Source: an uncultured Oscillospiraceae bacterium (lineage in GTDB: Bacteria > Bacillota_A > Clostridia > Oscillospirales > Oscillospiraceae). Taken from it: 29,687 bases of DNA. This document shows positions 17,599 to 24,341 of the stretch, one piece after another. A program made the translations under genes and the position numbers. The stretch lies in assembly GCA_900769845.1 (NCBI GenBank), contig CAAGIF010000187.1, forward strand, positions 1-29,687, read 5' to 3'. The notes under the pieces are model-generated. The model made no database searches, was not told the origin of the DNA, and was given only the letters and a program-made list of their open reading frames with translations. Numbering within the stretch: position 1 is the stretch's first letter; each line of letters begins with the position of its first letter.

Positions 17599-17841
17599 AT
17601 GAAATCTACCGGAATTATCCGAAAGGTGGATGAACTTGGACGGATCGTGCTGCCCATTGAACTTCGGCGCACTTTGGATATCGAGGAACGGGACGAACTG
17701 GAAATCTTTATGGAAAACGGACGGATCGTTTTGCAGAAATTTGAACCCGCCTGTTTGTTTTGCGGCGCATCCCGGGGACTGATCACCTACCGCAGGAAAA
17801 ATGTGTGTCAGGCATGTATTAAAAAGATGGCAGAGTATTAA
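17599..17841 (+). CDS. AbrB/SpoVT-family regulator with C-terminal zinc ribbon
   Basis: An 80-residue DNA-binding protein. Residues 1-48 form a swapped-hairpin AbrB domain with the usual MKSTGIIRKVDELGRIVLP opening, and residues 52-73 carry CxxC-x14-CxxC (Cys52, Cys55, Cys70, Cys73), likely binding zinc. AbrB-type proteins act as dimers or tetramers controlling transition-state or sporulation genes. The carboxy-terminal ribbon is smaller than the GAF domain of SpoVT, so I do not use that symbol. AGGAGG lies ten bases before the ATG. It is transcribed away from spmA from a perfect consensus promoter, which implies steady high expression in growth. Confidence 0.9.
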   Translation: MKSTGIIRKVDELGRIVLPIELRRTLDIEERDELEIFMENGRIVLQKFEPACLFCGASRGLITYRRKNVCQACIKKMAEY

Positions 17842-17911
17842 ATTTGCCGCGAACCGGCAGTGGTCATAATACAGTTTGCAGGAGCACCGGCTTGATTTGC
17901 TATACCTGTTT

Positions 17912-17940
17912 TTGCATGGGGTGCTTCCGTGTGATAGTAT
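17912..17940 (+). promoter_or_regulatory. Probable promoter of the nucleotidyltransferase-fold gene
   Basis: TTGCAT (17912-17917), a 17-base spacer and TAGTAT (17935-17940). A small inverted repeat ACCAA-N7-TTGGT (17951-17967) follows near the expected start site and could be an operator. Confidence 0.55.
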
Positions 17941-17985
17941 AAAAAAACAGACCAACTTGAATTTGGTGGATAGGTGTATAGTAAA

Positions 17986-18390
17986 ATGATAAAATCAGAA
18001 ATAATAAATCGATTACTGCAATTAAATTTTGCAAGTAATGAGTATTGGCTAATAACTGGCGGCGCAATGGTTTTATACGATTTAAGAGATACTACAAGAG
18101 ATATTGATTTAGGATGTAGTGTTGCTTTGGCGGATACACTAGAAAGTTGTGGGTATGCCACAACACGCTTACCAGATGGGACAAGAAAAATAGCCATTGC
18201 AGAGGATATAGAGGTTTTTGAAGAGTGGATATTTGATAGAGTTGATATACGGGAAGGAATACCTGTTATTTCCCTAAAAGGACTTCTCGAAATGAAGAAA
18301 AGCTTAGGCAGAGAAAAAGACCTTGAAGATATTAAATTGATAGAAAAGCAATTGAGCAATTTAACAAATTCCAATTTATCAAACAGTTAG
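17986..18390 (+). CDS. Nucleotidyltransferase-fold protein (AbiEii/MNT-like), probably acquired
   Basis: A 134-residue protein with the minimal nucleotidyltransferase signature: ITGGAMVLY (Gly25-Gly26 of the GG loop) followed by RDIDLG (Asp39, Asp41). It is only a short NTase core with a helical tail; similar proteins occur as toxins (AbiEii, MNT of HEPN/MNT pairs) or as solitary genes of unknown role. No partner antitoxin or HEPN gene lies next to it. Codons are markedly AT-rich (many ATA, TTA, AGA, AAA) against GC-rich neighbours, so transfer is likely. The ATG at 17986 is weakly supported by TAGGTG upstream; a GTG at 17974 is an alternative. It stops before a hairpin shared with rsmI. Confidence 0.65.
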   Translation: MIKSEIINRLLQLNFASNEYWLITGGAMVLYDLRDTTRDIDLGCSVALADTLESCGYATTRLPDGTRKIAIAEDIEVFEEWIFDRVDIREGIPVISLKGLLEMKKSLGREKDLEDIKLIEKQLSNLTNSNLSNS

Positions 18391-18446
18391 GGTATAAGAG
18401 CGCGCTTCTTTGCGCAGCATTCTGCCGTGTGGCGCAAACAACGATA

Positions 18447-18477
18447 AAAGCCAAGCTGCATTTAGCAGCTTGGCTTT
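18447..18477. terminator. Bidirectional hairpin terminator between the NTase gene and rsmI
   Basis: A perfect 13-bp stem AAAGCCAAGCTGC/GCAGCTTGGCTTT with an ATTTA loop between convergent genes. T-runs on both sides are short (three to four), so efficiency is uncertain. Confidence 0.75.
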
Positions 18478-18511
18478 AACTGTTTTAGGAACTTTGCCTG
18501 AAAGGGGGCGT

Positions 18512-19339
18512 TTATTGCAGCGCCGCGTCATAGACGGCGTTTTTGGGAAGATTCAATTCCTTAGCGGTTTGCTTCACCGCATCCTTGCGGCTCATGCCTT
18601 CCGCCATAAGCTGAGAAACCCGGGCGGCAGCATCGTCTATGGAAGCGGATTCTTTTTCTTCCTCCGGCGCGCCGGCGACCACCAGGACAAATTCTCCCTT
18701 GGGCGGGGTTTCCGTGTATTTTTCAATGGCAGCGCCCAAGGTGGTGCGTACCACTTCCTCGTGGAGCTTGGTCAGCTCCCGGCACAGACTGATGGGACGG
18801 TCATCGCCAAACACCTCTGCCATATCGGTAAGAGTGGCCACCAGCTTATGGGGCGCTTCGTAAAATATCATGGTTCTGCGTTCTCCAATCAGAGACTCCA
18901 GATGTTCCCGGCGGCTCTTCTTCGCGGTGGAAAGGAATCCTTCGAAACAAAACCGACCGGTGGCCTGTCCGGAGATGCTCAGCGCAGTGATCACAGCGCA
19001 GGGACCGGGAATGGCGCATACAGTGATTCCGGCTTCCGCGCAGAGCCTTACCAAGTCCTCGCCGGGATCGGAGATCGCAGGGCTGCCTGCATCGGACACC
19101 AGAGCGCAGGTCTCACCTGCCAGTATTCTCTCAACTATTTTTTCGCCTTTAAAAGCCTTGTTATGCTCGTAGTAGCTGACAAGGCTCTTTCTGATACCAA
19201 GATGATTGAGAAGCTTCAGGGATACCCGGGTATCCTCCGCGGCAATAAAGTCCGCAGCTTCCAGAGTTTCCCGGCAGCGCTGGGAAATATCCCCCAAATT
19301 GCCGATGGGGGTGGGGACAAGATATAACATTCCGGCCAT
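18512..19339 (-). CDS. rsmI: 16S rRNA (cytidine1402-2'-O)-methyltransferase
   Basis: RsmI uses S-adenosylmethionine to 2'-O-methylate C1402 in the decoding centre of 16S rRNA. The 275-residue protein has the tetrapyrrole-methylase fold with TPIGNLGD (10-17), AAEDTR (33-38), SDAGSPAISDPG (82-93), IPGPCA (110-115) and FYEAPH further on. The C-terminal 40 residues form the typical RsmI tail with SRKDAVKQ. AAGGAGGTC sits seven bases before the ATG. It follows the TrmN6-like gene by 33 bases on the minus strand, a common pairing in Firmicutes. RsmH, which N4-methylates the same C1402, is encoded about 4 kb away. Confidence 0.95.
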   Translation of the reverse strand: MAGMLYLVPTPIGNLGDISQRCRETLEAADFIAAEDTRVSLKLLNHLGIRKSLVSYYEHNKAFKGEKIVERILAGETCALVSDAGSPAISDPGEDLVRLCAEAGITVCAIPGPCAVITALSISGQATGRFCFEGFLSTAKKSRREHLESLIGERRTMIFYEAPHKLVATLTDMAEVFGDDRPISLCRELTKLHEEVVRTTLGAAIEKYTETPPKGEFVLVVAGAPEEEKESASIDDAAARVSQLMAEGMSRKDAVKQTAKELNLPKNAVYDAALQ

Positions 19340-19372
19340 GGTATGACCTCCTTGCAGAAATCGGATGATGAG

Positions 19373-20065
19373 TTACGGTATATGGTAAACTTCCCGGTAA
19401 AATGGGGTGGGGTCCCCCTGGGAAGTAAACAGGCATTGTTCGGCAAGCTGCAATCCGGGCTTTGCACCCTTGCGGAACTGCAGCAGGATCAAGCTGATGG
19501 AGGTGTCCGGTCTGTGCCGGATCAGGCAGAGCTTCTTAGCCTCCAGATTAACCCTGGAAGCGCAGGAGATCAGTTGACCCAATTTTTCCGGCTTGTGTAC
19601 CAGAAAGAAATCTCCACCGAATTTCAGCGCGGTGGCCGCGCTTTGAAACAAATCATCGGGGGTACAGTAACATTCCTGCCTTGCGGCGGGAGCATGGGCG
19701 CTCTCGGGCCCTCCGGAAAAGTAGGGAGGATTGGAGATACAGCAGTGAAAGCTGCCGGGGGTGATCTGGGGAGGAAGCACGCGCAGATCTGCGCATATAC
19801 TGCTGATGCGGCGCTGCAGATCGTTCCTCCGGATATTCTCCAGAGCGGAAAGGTGGGACTGTTCCCGAATCTCCAGACCGGTAACACTGCAGGTCGGATC
19901 TTTGGCGCACAGCAGATGCCCTAATGTAGCGCAGCCGGAACCCAGATCCAGTACCCGGGCGTTTCGGGGAAGCTTTGCAAAATGGGCCAGTAGCATGGAA
20001 TCTGTACTGAGGGGGAAACCTTCCCGGGATAATTCCAGGGTATAACCGTTAGACAGTTGCTCCAT
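19373..20065 (-). CDS. tRNA1(Val) (adenine37-N6)-methyltransferase family protein
   Basis: A 230-residue class I SAM methyltransferase of the TrmN6/YfiC/YabB group. It shows VLDLGSGCATLG (motif I, 38-49) and the N6-adenine/N5-glutamine catalytic motif NPPY (112-115). The N-terminal LSTDSMLLAHFA is typical of this group. Family members modify A37 of tRNA-Val in E. coli; the Firmicutes substrate is less certain, so I leave the symbol empty. The second ATG (20065) is preferred because GGAGG is six bases from it and adjoins the first (20071). It lies between ferredoxin and rsmI, the usual Firmicutes neighbourhood. Confidence 0.88.
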   Translation of the reverse strand: MEQLSNGYTLELSREGFPLSTDSMLLAHFAKLPRNARVLDLGSGCATLGHLLCAKDPTCSVTGLEIREQSHLSALENIRRNDLQRRISSICADLRVLPPQITPGSFHCCISNPPYFSGGPESAHAPAARQECYCTPDDLFQSAATALKFGGDFFLVHKPEKLGQLISCASRVNLEAKKLCLIRHRPDTSISLILLQFRKGAKPGLQLAEQCLFTSQGDPTPFYREVYHIP

Positions 20066-20092
20066 AACCATCCTCCAATGGATATAAAATCA

Positions 20093-20121
20093 GCCTGCGC
20101 ACGGAAAACCTGTGCGCAGGC
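20093..20121 (-). terminator. Hairpin after ferredoxin, probable (leaky) terminator
   Basis: GCCTGCGCAC/GTGCGCAGGC, a perfect 10-bp stem with a 9-base loop, then TGATTTTAT on the minus strand. It lies between the ferredoxin stop and the methyltransferase start. The T-run is weak and no promoter was seen for the next gene, so partial readthrough is likely. Confidence 0.7.
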
Positions 20122-20142
20122 CAATTGCCGGATGTAGAAAAA

Positions 20143-20313
20143 TTAGCCTTCCTCGATTGCTTCGGCAGGGCACTGGTCAGCGCAAGCGCCGCAGGAAACA
20201 CAGACATCAGCATCGATGACGTACTTGTCTTCGCCTTCGGAAATAGCCTCGACGGGGCACTGGTCAGCGCAAGCGCCGCACTTGACACAAGCATCAGTGA
20301 TATTGTATGCCAT
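20143..20313 (-). CDS. 2[4Fe-4S] clostridial-type ferredoxin
   Basis: A 56-residue electron carrier of the clostridial type. Two CxxCxxCxxxCP clusters are complete: Cys9, 12, 15, 19 and Cys38, 41, 44, 48, with CGACADQCP repeated in both halves. It would pass low-potential electrons between enzymes such as pyruvate:ferredoxin oxidoreductase and hydrogenase in the cytoplasm. The ATG at 20313 follows GGAGG at seven bases; the open frame upstream crosses the promoter and is not coding. It has its own promoter (20368-20395) and a hairpin downstream. Confidence 0.97.
   Translation of the reverse strand: MAYNITDACVKCGACADQCPVEAISEGEDKYVIDADVCVSCGACADQCPAEAIEEG
20168..20280 (-). repeat. Two identical 26-bp direct repeats within the ferredoxin gene
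   Basis: Bases 20168-20193 and 20255-20280 are identical over 26 bp with an 87-bp period (29 codons). They encode the CGACADQCP segment of each Fe-S half. The repeat reflects the ancient internal duplication, but identity at nucleotide level suggests recent homogenisation. Confidence 0.85.
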
Positions 20314-20338
20314 GATATTACCTCCATATGTGATGTAT

Positions 20339-20352
20339 AATAGCACGCTATT
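20339..20352. promoter_or_regulatory. Palindrome in the ferredoxin leader, candidate operator
   Basis: AATAGC-AC-GCTATT is a 14-bp palindrome lying 16 bases downstream of the ferredoxin -10, close to the expected +10 region. A bound repressor there could block initiation. No regulator is identified. Confidence 0.35.
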
Positions 20353-20367
20353 TAATAACGTACCTTT

Positions 20368-20395
20368 ATCATAGCATGGATTTTGGAAAATGCAA
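20368..20395 (-). promoter_or_regulatory. Sigma-A promoter of the ferredoxin gene
   Basis: On the minus strand TTGCAT (20390-20395), 16 bases, then TATGAT (20368-20373) with an extended TG-C. It stands about 55 bases upstream of the ferredoxin ATG. Confidence 0.7.
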
Positions 20396-20472
20396 TTCCT
20401 TTTTTTCTGGTATTTGTATATTTTTCTGGGAGCGGGGCGAGAATTTTCCATAGTTTACAGGAGGTGATGGTC

Positions 20473-22800
20473 TTGCGATACGATTCCCAGGTTCAGACCC
20501 TGATCCGCGAAGCGGGGAAAACTGCCAGGATGATGGGCCACAGTTATGTGGGCAGCGCGCATTTGCTTCTGGCGCTGGCCCGGCACCGGGGGAGTATGGG
20601 GAACTTGCTCCGGTCATTTGGGCTTAATCCAACAATTGCCCAGGATATGACCCTGATTCTATACGGAAAGGGAACGCCGGAATTACCCCTTCCCCAGGGG
20701 ATGACATCGGGATTCAAACAGATTTTGCAGACTGCCGCTAAAGAGGCGGAGGGGTTGCACAGGCAGCAGATCAGCCCGGAACATATTCTGCTTGCGCTGG
20801 CCCGGCGGGAAAAGACCTCTGCCGGGGAGTTGCTTCAGCTCAGCGGTGTGGACCGGCAGGATCTTTTCACAAGAACCGTGGAAATTGTCCAATGGGAAAC
20901 AAAGATTGGGTTAAAACGGAAAAAGGAGGGGATCGCTACGAAACTTTTGGAGCAGTTCAGCGAAGATATGATTATGAAGGTGTCTACTATGGAACCGGTG
21001 ATCGGCAGAGAGCAGGAGATCGATACGGTGATCGGAATCCTGTGCAGGAAAAATAAAAACAATCCGGCCCTGGTGGGAGAACCGGGAGTGGGGAAAACAG
21101 CCATTGCAGAGGGGCTCGCCCAACGGATGGTCGCAGGAAATGTGCCGCCACAGCTAAAAGACAAGCGTCTGATCAGTCTGAATATGGCAAATTTGGTGGC
21201 AGGAACCAAATACCGTGGGGAATTTGAGGAGCGGCTGCGGGATGTTCTCTCTGAGATCCGCAGAAGCGGGGATGTGATCCTTTTCGTAGATGAGATGCAC
21301 ACCATTGTGGGGGCTGGCGCGGCAGAGGGCGCCATTGACGCTGCGAACATATTCAAGCCTGCTTTGGGCAGGGGAGAACTGCAGATTCTTGGAGCAACCA
21401 CCATGGATGAGTACCGCAGATGCATTGAAAAGGATCCTGCCCTGGAACGGCGCTTTCGCCCCGTCCGGGTGGAGGAGCCGGGGCCGGATGCTGTGATGGC
21501 GATTCTTCGTGGGTTAAAGCCGGGATTGGAGCGACACCACAAGCTGCGGATCCGGGAGGATGCGCTGACAGAGGCGATACGCCTTTCTGTCCGGTATTTG
21601 CCGGATCTGTATCTTCCGGATAAAGCCATTGACCTGATTGATGAGGCTGCTGCCAGAGTCCGACTGGAGGAAACCGGTGGCGGAAGATCGGCGGCCCGAC
21701 AGGATCTGGAGCAGGAACTGCACGATGCAGTCAAGGAAAGCCGGTATGAAAAGGCGGCGGAATTGCGGGACAAAATGCAGAGGTTGGTGGCGCAAAGCCC
21801 TGACGGAAGAAAAGTCAGATCTGTCACTCCGGAGGACATTGCATGGGCGGTGTCCGCCCGGACGGGGATCCCCGTGGGGAAACTGACTGCCAGCGAACGG
21901 CAGCGGCTATTAAACCTGGAACAGCAGCTTTCTCATCGGGTTGTGGGACAGACGGAAGCGGTGGAGGCGGTGGCAGAGGCCATGCGCCGGGGCTTTTCCG
22001 GTATCCGAGACGAAAACCGCCCCATCGCCTGCATGCTGTTCACCGGTCCCACGGGAGTAGGAAAGACGGAATTATGCCGGTGTCTGGCAGAGGAGATGTT
22101 TGGAAGCCAGAATGCCATGATCCGGCTGGATATGTCGGAATATATGGAAAAGCATGCGGTCGCCAGGCTGCTGGGGGCTCCTCCCGGGTATGTGGGATAC
22201 GAAGACGGGGGAAAACTCACAGAGGCGGTAAGACGAAGACCCTACTGTCTGGTATTGCTGGATGAACTGGAAAAAGCCCATCCGGATATTGCCGGGATTT
22301 TACTTCAGATCATGGAGGAAGGCTGCCTGACCGATGCCCGTGGTAAGCGGGTCAGCTTTAAAAACGCCATTGTGGTTATGACCTCCAATGTGGGCGGCGA
22401 GGTTCGGGGAGACGGACTTGGCTTTCGTCCCGGCGGCAGGAACGGGGAAATGGACGGCGCTCTTCGTCAGACCTTCACGCTGGAGTTTTTGGGCAGGCTG
22501 GACCGGGTGGTGCATTTCAGGGGGCTTGAAGATTCCGCTATGGGATGCATAGCCGGAAAGTACCTGGATCAGCTTCAACAAAGGGCAGCCCAGCAGGGGA
22601 TCCACCTGCAGCTACCGGCAGATCTGGCGGAAAAACTGGGCCGGCTCAGCCGGGGAAGAGGGGGCGCCAGACAGCTCCGGCGAATCGTTCAGGAGCGGGT
22701 AGAAGGACCGCTTGCTGCTTTTTTGCTGCAGTGCAGCCGGAAGCCATCCAGGGTAAAAGCAAGCATGAATGACGAAACCCTTTCTTTCCAAATTTCTTGA
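20473..22800 (+). CDS. ClpC-type AAA+ unfoldase (Hsp100)
   Basis: A 775-residue two-ring Clp ATPase that should unfold proteins and feed ClpP. A double Clp N-domain (about 1-145) leads to D1 with P-loop GEPGVGKT (202-209) and Walker B FVDEMHT. A short middle segment near 413-440 resembles a UVR/M domain (SRYEKAAELRDKM). D2 has P-loop GPTGVGKT (525-532), Walker B LVLLDELEKAHPD, and a GLGF loop (LGF at 649-651), the ClpP-binding type. I prefer a TTG start at 20473, eight bases after AGGAGG, over the ATG at 20467, which is only two bases away. No ctsR, mcsA or mcsB lies beside it, unlike classic clpC operons. No terminator follows, so transcription may run into mraZ. Confidence 0.88.
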   Translation: MRYDSQVQTLIREAGKTARMMGHSYVGSAHLLLALARHRGSMGNLLRSFGLNPTIAQDMTLILYGKGTPELPLPQGMTSGFKQILQTAAKEAEGLHRQQISPEHILLALARREKTSAGELLQLSGVDRQDLFTRTVEIVQWETKIGLKRKKEGIATKLLEQFSEDMIMKVSTMEPVIGREQEIDTVIGILCRKNKNNPALVGEPGVGKTAIAEGLAQRMVAGNVPPQLKDKRLISLNMANLVAGTKYRGEFEERLRDVLSEIRRSGDVILFVDEMHTIVGAGAAEGAIDAANIFKPALGRGELQILGATTMDEYRRCIEKDPALERRFRPVRVEEPGPDAVMAILRGLKPGLERHHKLRIREDALTEAIRLSVRYLPDLYLPDKAIDLIDEAAARVRLEETGGGRSAARQDLEQELHDAVKESRYEKAAELRDKMQRLVAQSPDGRKVRSVTPEDIAWAVSARTGIPVGKLTASERQRLLNLEQQLSHRVVGQTEAVEAVAEAMRRGFSGIRDENRPIACMLFTGPTGVGKTELCRCLAEEMFGSQNAMIRLDMSEYMEKHAVARLLGAPPGYVGYEDGGKLTEAVRRRPYCLVLLDELEKAHPDIAGILLQIMEEGCLTDARGKRVSFKNAIVVMTSNVGGEVRGDGLGFRPGGRNGEMDGALRQTFTLEFLGRLDRVVHFRGLEDSAMGCIAGKYLDQLQQRAAQQGIHLQLPADLAEKLGRLSRGRGGARQLRRIVQERVEGPLAAFLLQCSRKPSRVKASMNDETLSFQIS

Positions 22801-22803
22801 TTA

Positions 22804-22815
22804 GAACAGTTGTTC
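22804..22815. promoter_or_regulatory. LexA (SOS) box-like palindrome upstream of the dcw cluster
   Basis: GAAC-AGTT-GTTC fits the Gram-positive GAAC-N4-GTTC SOS core, followed by G as in CGAACRNRYGTTCG; the first C and one central R are not matched. It lies just after the Clp stop and 60 bases before the mraZ -35. Confidence 0.4.
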
Positions 22816-22835
22816 GAAAATGGGATAAATACGGA

Positions 22836-22886
22836 TTTTTTTGAACTTTTTTGAAATTTTTTGCGAAAAATGGATTGATTTTTTTT
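22836..22886 (+). promoter_or_regulatory. Helically phased T-tracts upstream of the mraZ promoter
   Basis: T-tracts at 22836-22842, 22847-22852 and 22857-22862 recur every 10 bases in tandem TTTTTTGNNN units. An A-tract (22866-22870) and an eight-T run (22879-22886) follow. Phasing with the helical turn predicts intrinsic curvature or an UP-like element just upstream of the -35. Confidence 0.6.
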
Positions 22887-22903
22887 AGTAGCGGAGTTAT
22901 AAT
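22875..22903 (+). promoter_or_regulatory. Sigma-A promoter of the mraZ/dcw operon
   Basis: TTGATT (22875-22880), a 17-base spacer and TATAAT (22898-22903). The start site would fall at about 22910, on the first MraZ-box-like repeat. Confidence 0.8.
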
Positions 22904-22909
22904 GGAGCA

Positions 22910-22936
22910 AAAGTGTAGTGAAGTGGAGCAAAGTGG
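22910..22936 (+). promoter_or_regulatory. Three tandem MraZ-box-like repeats
   Basis: AAAGTGT (22910-22916), GAAGTGG (22920-22926) and AAAGTGG (22930-22936), each separated by three bases, so the period is 10. This fits the AAAGTG[T/G]-N3 boxes described for MraZ autoregulation in mycoplasmas. They sit between the -10 and the mraZ ribosome binding site, as expected of an autorepressor. Confidence 0.75.
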
Positions 22937-22950
22937 AAGGAGGTGAGCCC

Positions 22951-23379
22951 ATGACTGGCAAATATCCCGCAAAACTTGACGATAAAAACCGCTTGTTTGT
23001 TCCTGCGAAACTCCGTGAAGGACTGGGCAGCGCTTTCGTGGTGACACTGGGTGTCAACTGCGGTCATCGGTGCCTCACCGTCTATACTGCCGATGAGTGG
23101 CAGCGTCTTAGCGATAACTTCAATGCCCTGAGCCTGTCCCAGCGGGCGGGCGCCACCAGCCTGATCTTTATGAATGCTGCCGAATGCACTCCGGATAAGC
23201 AGTTTCGGTTCGGTTTAACCCAGAACCTGCTGGATTACGCGGGCATTGGCAGGGATGTGATGATCGTCGGTAGAGCCGGACAGGCGGAGATATGGGATGC
23301 AGCAGAGTTTGCCGCATTTGAAACAGAGAATCTTACGCCTGAGAAGCTGCTGGCATCCCTGGAGGCGATCGGACTATGA
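22951..23379 (+). CDS. mraZ: Transcriptional regulator MraZ
   Basis: MraZ is a ring-forming DNA-binding protein of the AbrB/SpoVT superfamily that regulates its own dcw operon. The 142-residue length is standard. Both half-domains keep the DxxxR pattern: AKLDDKNRLFVPAKLR near 8-23, and DKQFRFGLTQNLLDYAGI in the second half. The start at 22951 has an excellent AAGGAGGTGA five bases upstream; the open frame before it crosses the MraZ boxes. Its stop overlaps the rsmH start in ATGA, so the two are translationally coupled. Target-like repeats lie at 22910-22936. Confidence 0.97.
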   Translation: MTGKYPAKLDDKNRLFVPAKLREGLGSAFVVTLGVNCGHRCLTVYTADEWQRLSDNFNALSLSQRAGATSLIFMNAAECTPDKQFRFGLTQNLLDYAGIGRDVMIVGRAGQAEIWDAAEFAAFETENLTPEKLLASLEAIGL

Positions 23380-24311
23380 CAGATTTTCACCATGTTTCCG
23401 TGCTTCTGGATGAGTGCATCGACGGCCTGAATATCAAACCCGATGGCATCTATGTGGACGGCACCCTGGGCGGCGCCGGACATTCCAGCCAGATTGCGCT
23501 CCAGCTGACAACCGGCAGACTCATTGGCATCGACCGGGATCCGGTGGCGCTGAAAGCGGCCGGGGAGCGGCTTAGTCCCTACGCAGACCGGGTGACTCTG
23601 GTTCACTCCAATTTCTGCGAGATCGCCCAGGTTTTAAAGGATTTGAATATTGAGGGCGTGGATGGAATTTTGCTGGATCTCGGCGTTTCCTCTCCGCAGC
23701 TGGATGACGGCAGCCGGGGCTTTTCCTATATGGCGGATGCACCCCTGGATATGCGGATGAACGGGCAGGATACGGTTACTGCCCGGGATGTAGTCAACGG
23801 CTGGAGCTATGAGGAATTGAAGCGGATCCTTTTCGACTACGGCGAGGAGCGCTACGCCCCCAAAATTGCCGCCGCCATCTGCCGCCGCAGGGAAGAAAAG
23901 CCCATTGAAACCACGCTGGAATTGGTGGATGTGATCCGCGGCGCTATGCCGCCAGCCGCGCTCCGGGAAAAACAGCATCCGGCAAAGCGAAGCTTCCAGG
24001 CGATCCGCATTGCGGTCAATGACGAGCTTGGCAGTGTGGAAAAGGTCATGAGGGATGCCATTCCCTGTTTGAATCCCGGCGGGCGTCTGGCAATCATCAC
24101 CTTCCACTCTCTGGAAGACCGGATCGTGAAGAACGGCATGTCTGAAGCTGCCAAGGGCTGCACCTGTCCGCCCAGCTTCCCTGTCTGTGTCTGCGGAAAC
24201 AAGCCGAAGGTAAAACTGATCACCAGAAAGCCTATCGTTTCCGGAGAGGAAGAACTGGAACGCAATCCCCGTGCCCGGAGCGCGAAACTCCGTGTTTGTG
24301 AGAAGCTTTAA
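23376..24311 (+). CDS. rsmH: 16S rRNA (cytosine1402-N4)-methyltransferase
   Basis: RsmH (MraW) methylates N4 of C1402 in 16S rRNA, the same base that RsmI methylates on the ribose. The 311-residue protein has HVSVLLDE at the N-terminus, the SAM loop GTLGGAGHS (29-37), LLDLGVSSPQLDD from about residue 99 followed by GFSY, and the diagnostic C-terminal CTCPPSFPVCVCG cysteine segment. ATGA overlap with mraZ. The neighbouring ftsL-like gene starts 30 bases after its stop. Confidence 0.97.
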   Translation: MTDFHHVSVLLDECIDGLNIKPDGIYVDGTLGGAGHSSQIALQLTTGRLIGIDRDPVALKAAGERLSPYADRVTLVHSNFCEIAQVLKDLNIEGVDGILLDLGVSSPQLDDGSRGFSYMADAPLDMRMNGQDTVTARDVVNGWSYEELKRILFDYGEERYAPKIAAAICRRREEKPIETTLELVDVIRGAMPPAALREKQHPAKRSFQAIRIAVNDELGSVEKVMRDAIPCLNPGGRLAIITFHSLEDRIVKNGMSEAAKGCTCPPSFPVCVCGNKPKVKLITRKPIVSGEEELERNPRARSAKLRVCEKL

Positions 24312-24341
24312 CAATACTTCTGTCTGAAAGAAGAGAGATAT

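Noticed and set aside
17843..17859. Small hairpin TGCCG/CGGCA after the AbrB-like gene as a terminator
   Set aside because: Only five base pairs and no T-run; left out of the feature list.
18398..18436. GCGC-rich imperfect repeats after the nucleotidyltransferase gene as an attachment site
   Set aside because: No matching copy at the other side of the AT-rich gene and no integrase; no evidence of a defined element end.
18410..19327. 305-codon plus frame opposite rsmI
   Set aside because: RsmI motifs are clear on the minus strand; this frame has no family features.
20168..20280. Two 26-bp repeats as a minimal CRISPR-like array
   Set aside because: Only two copies, in frame with the two Fe-S motifs of ferredoxin, with a coding spacer.
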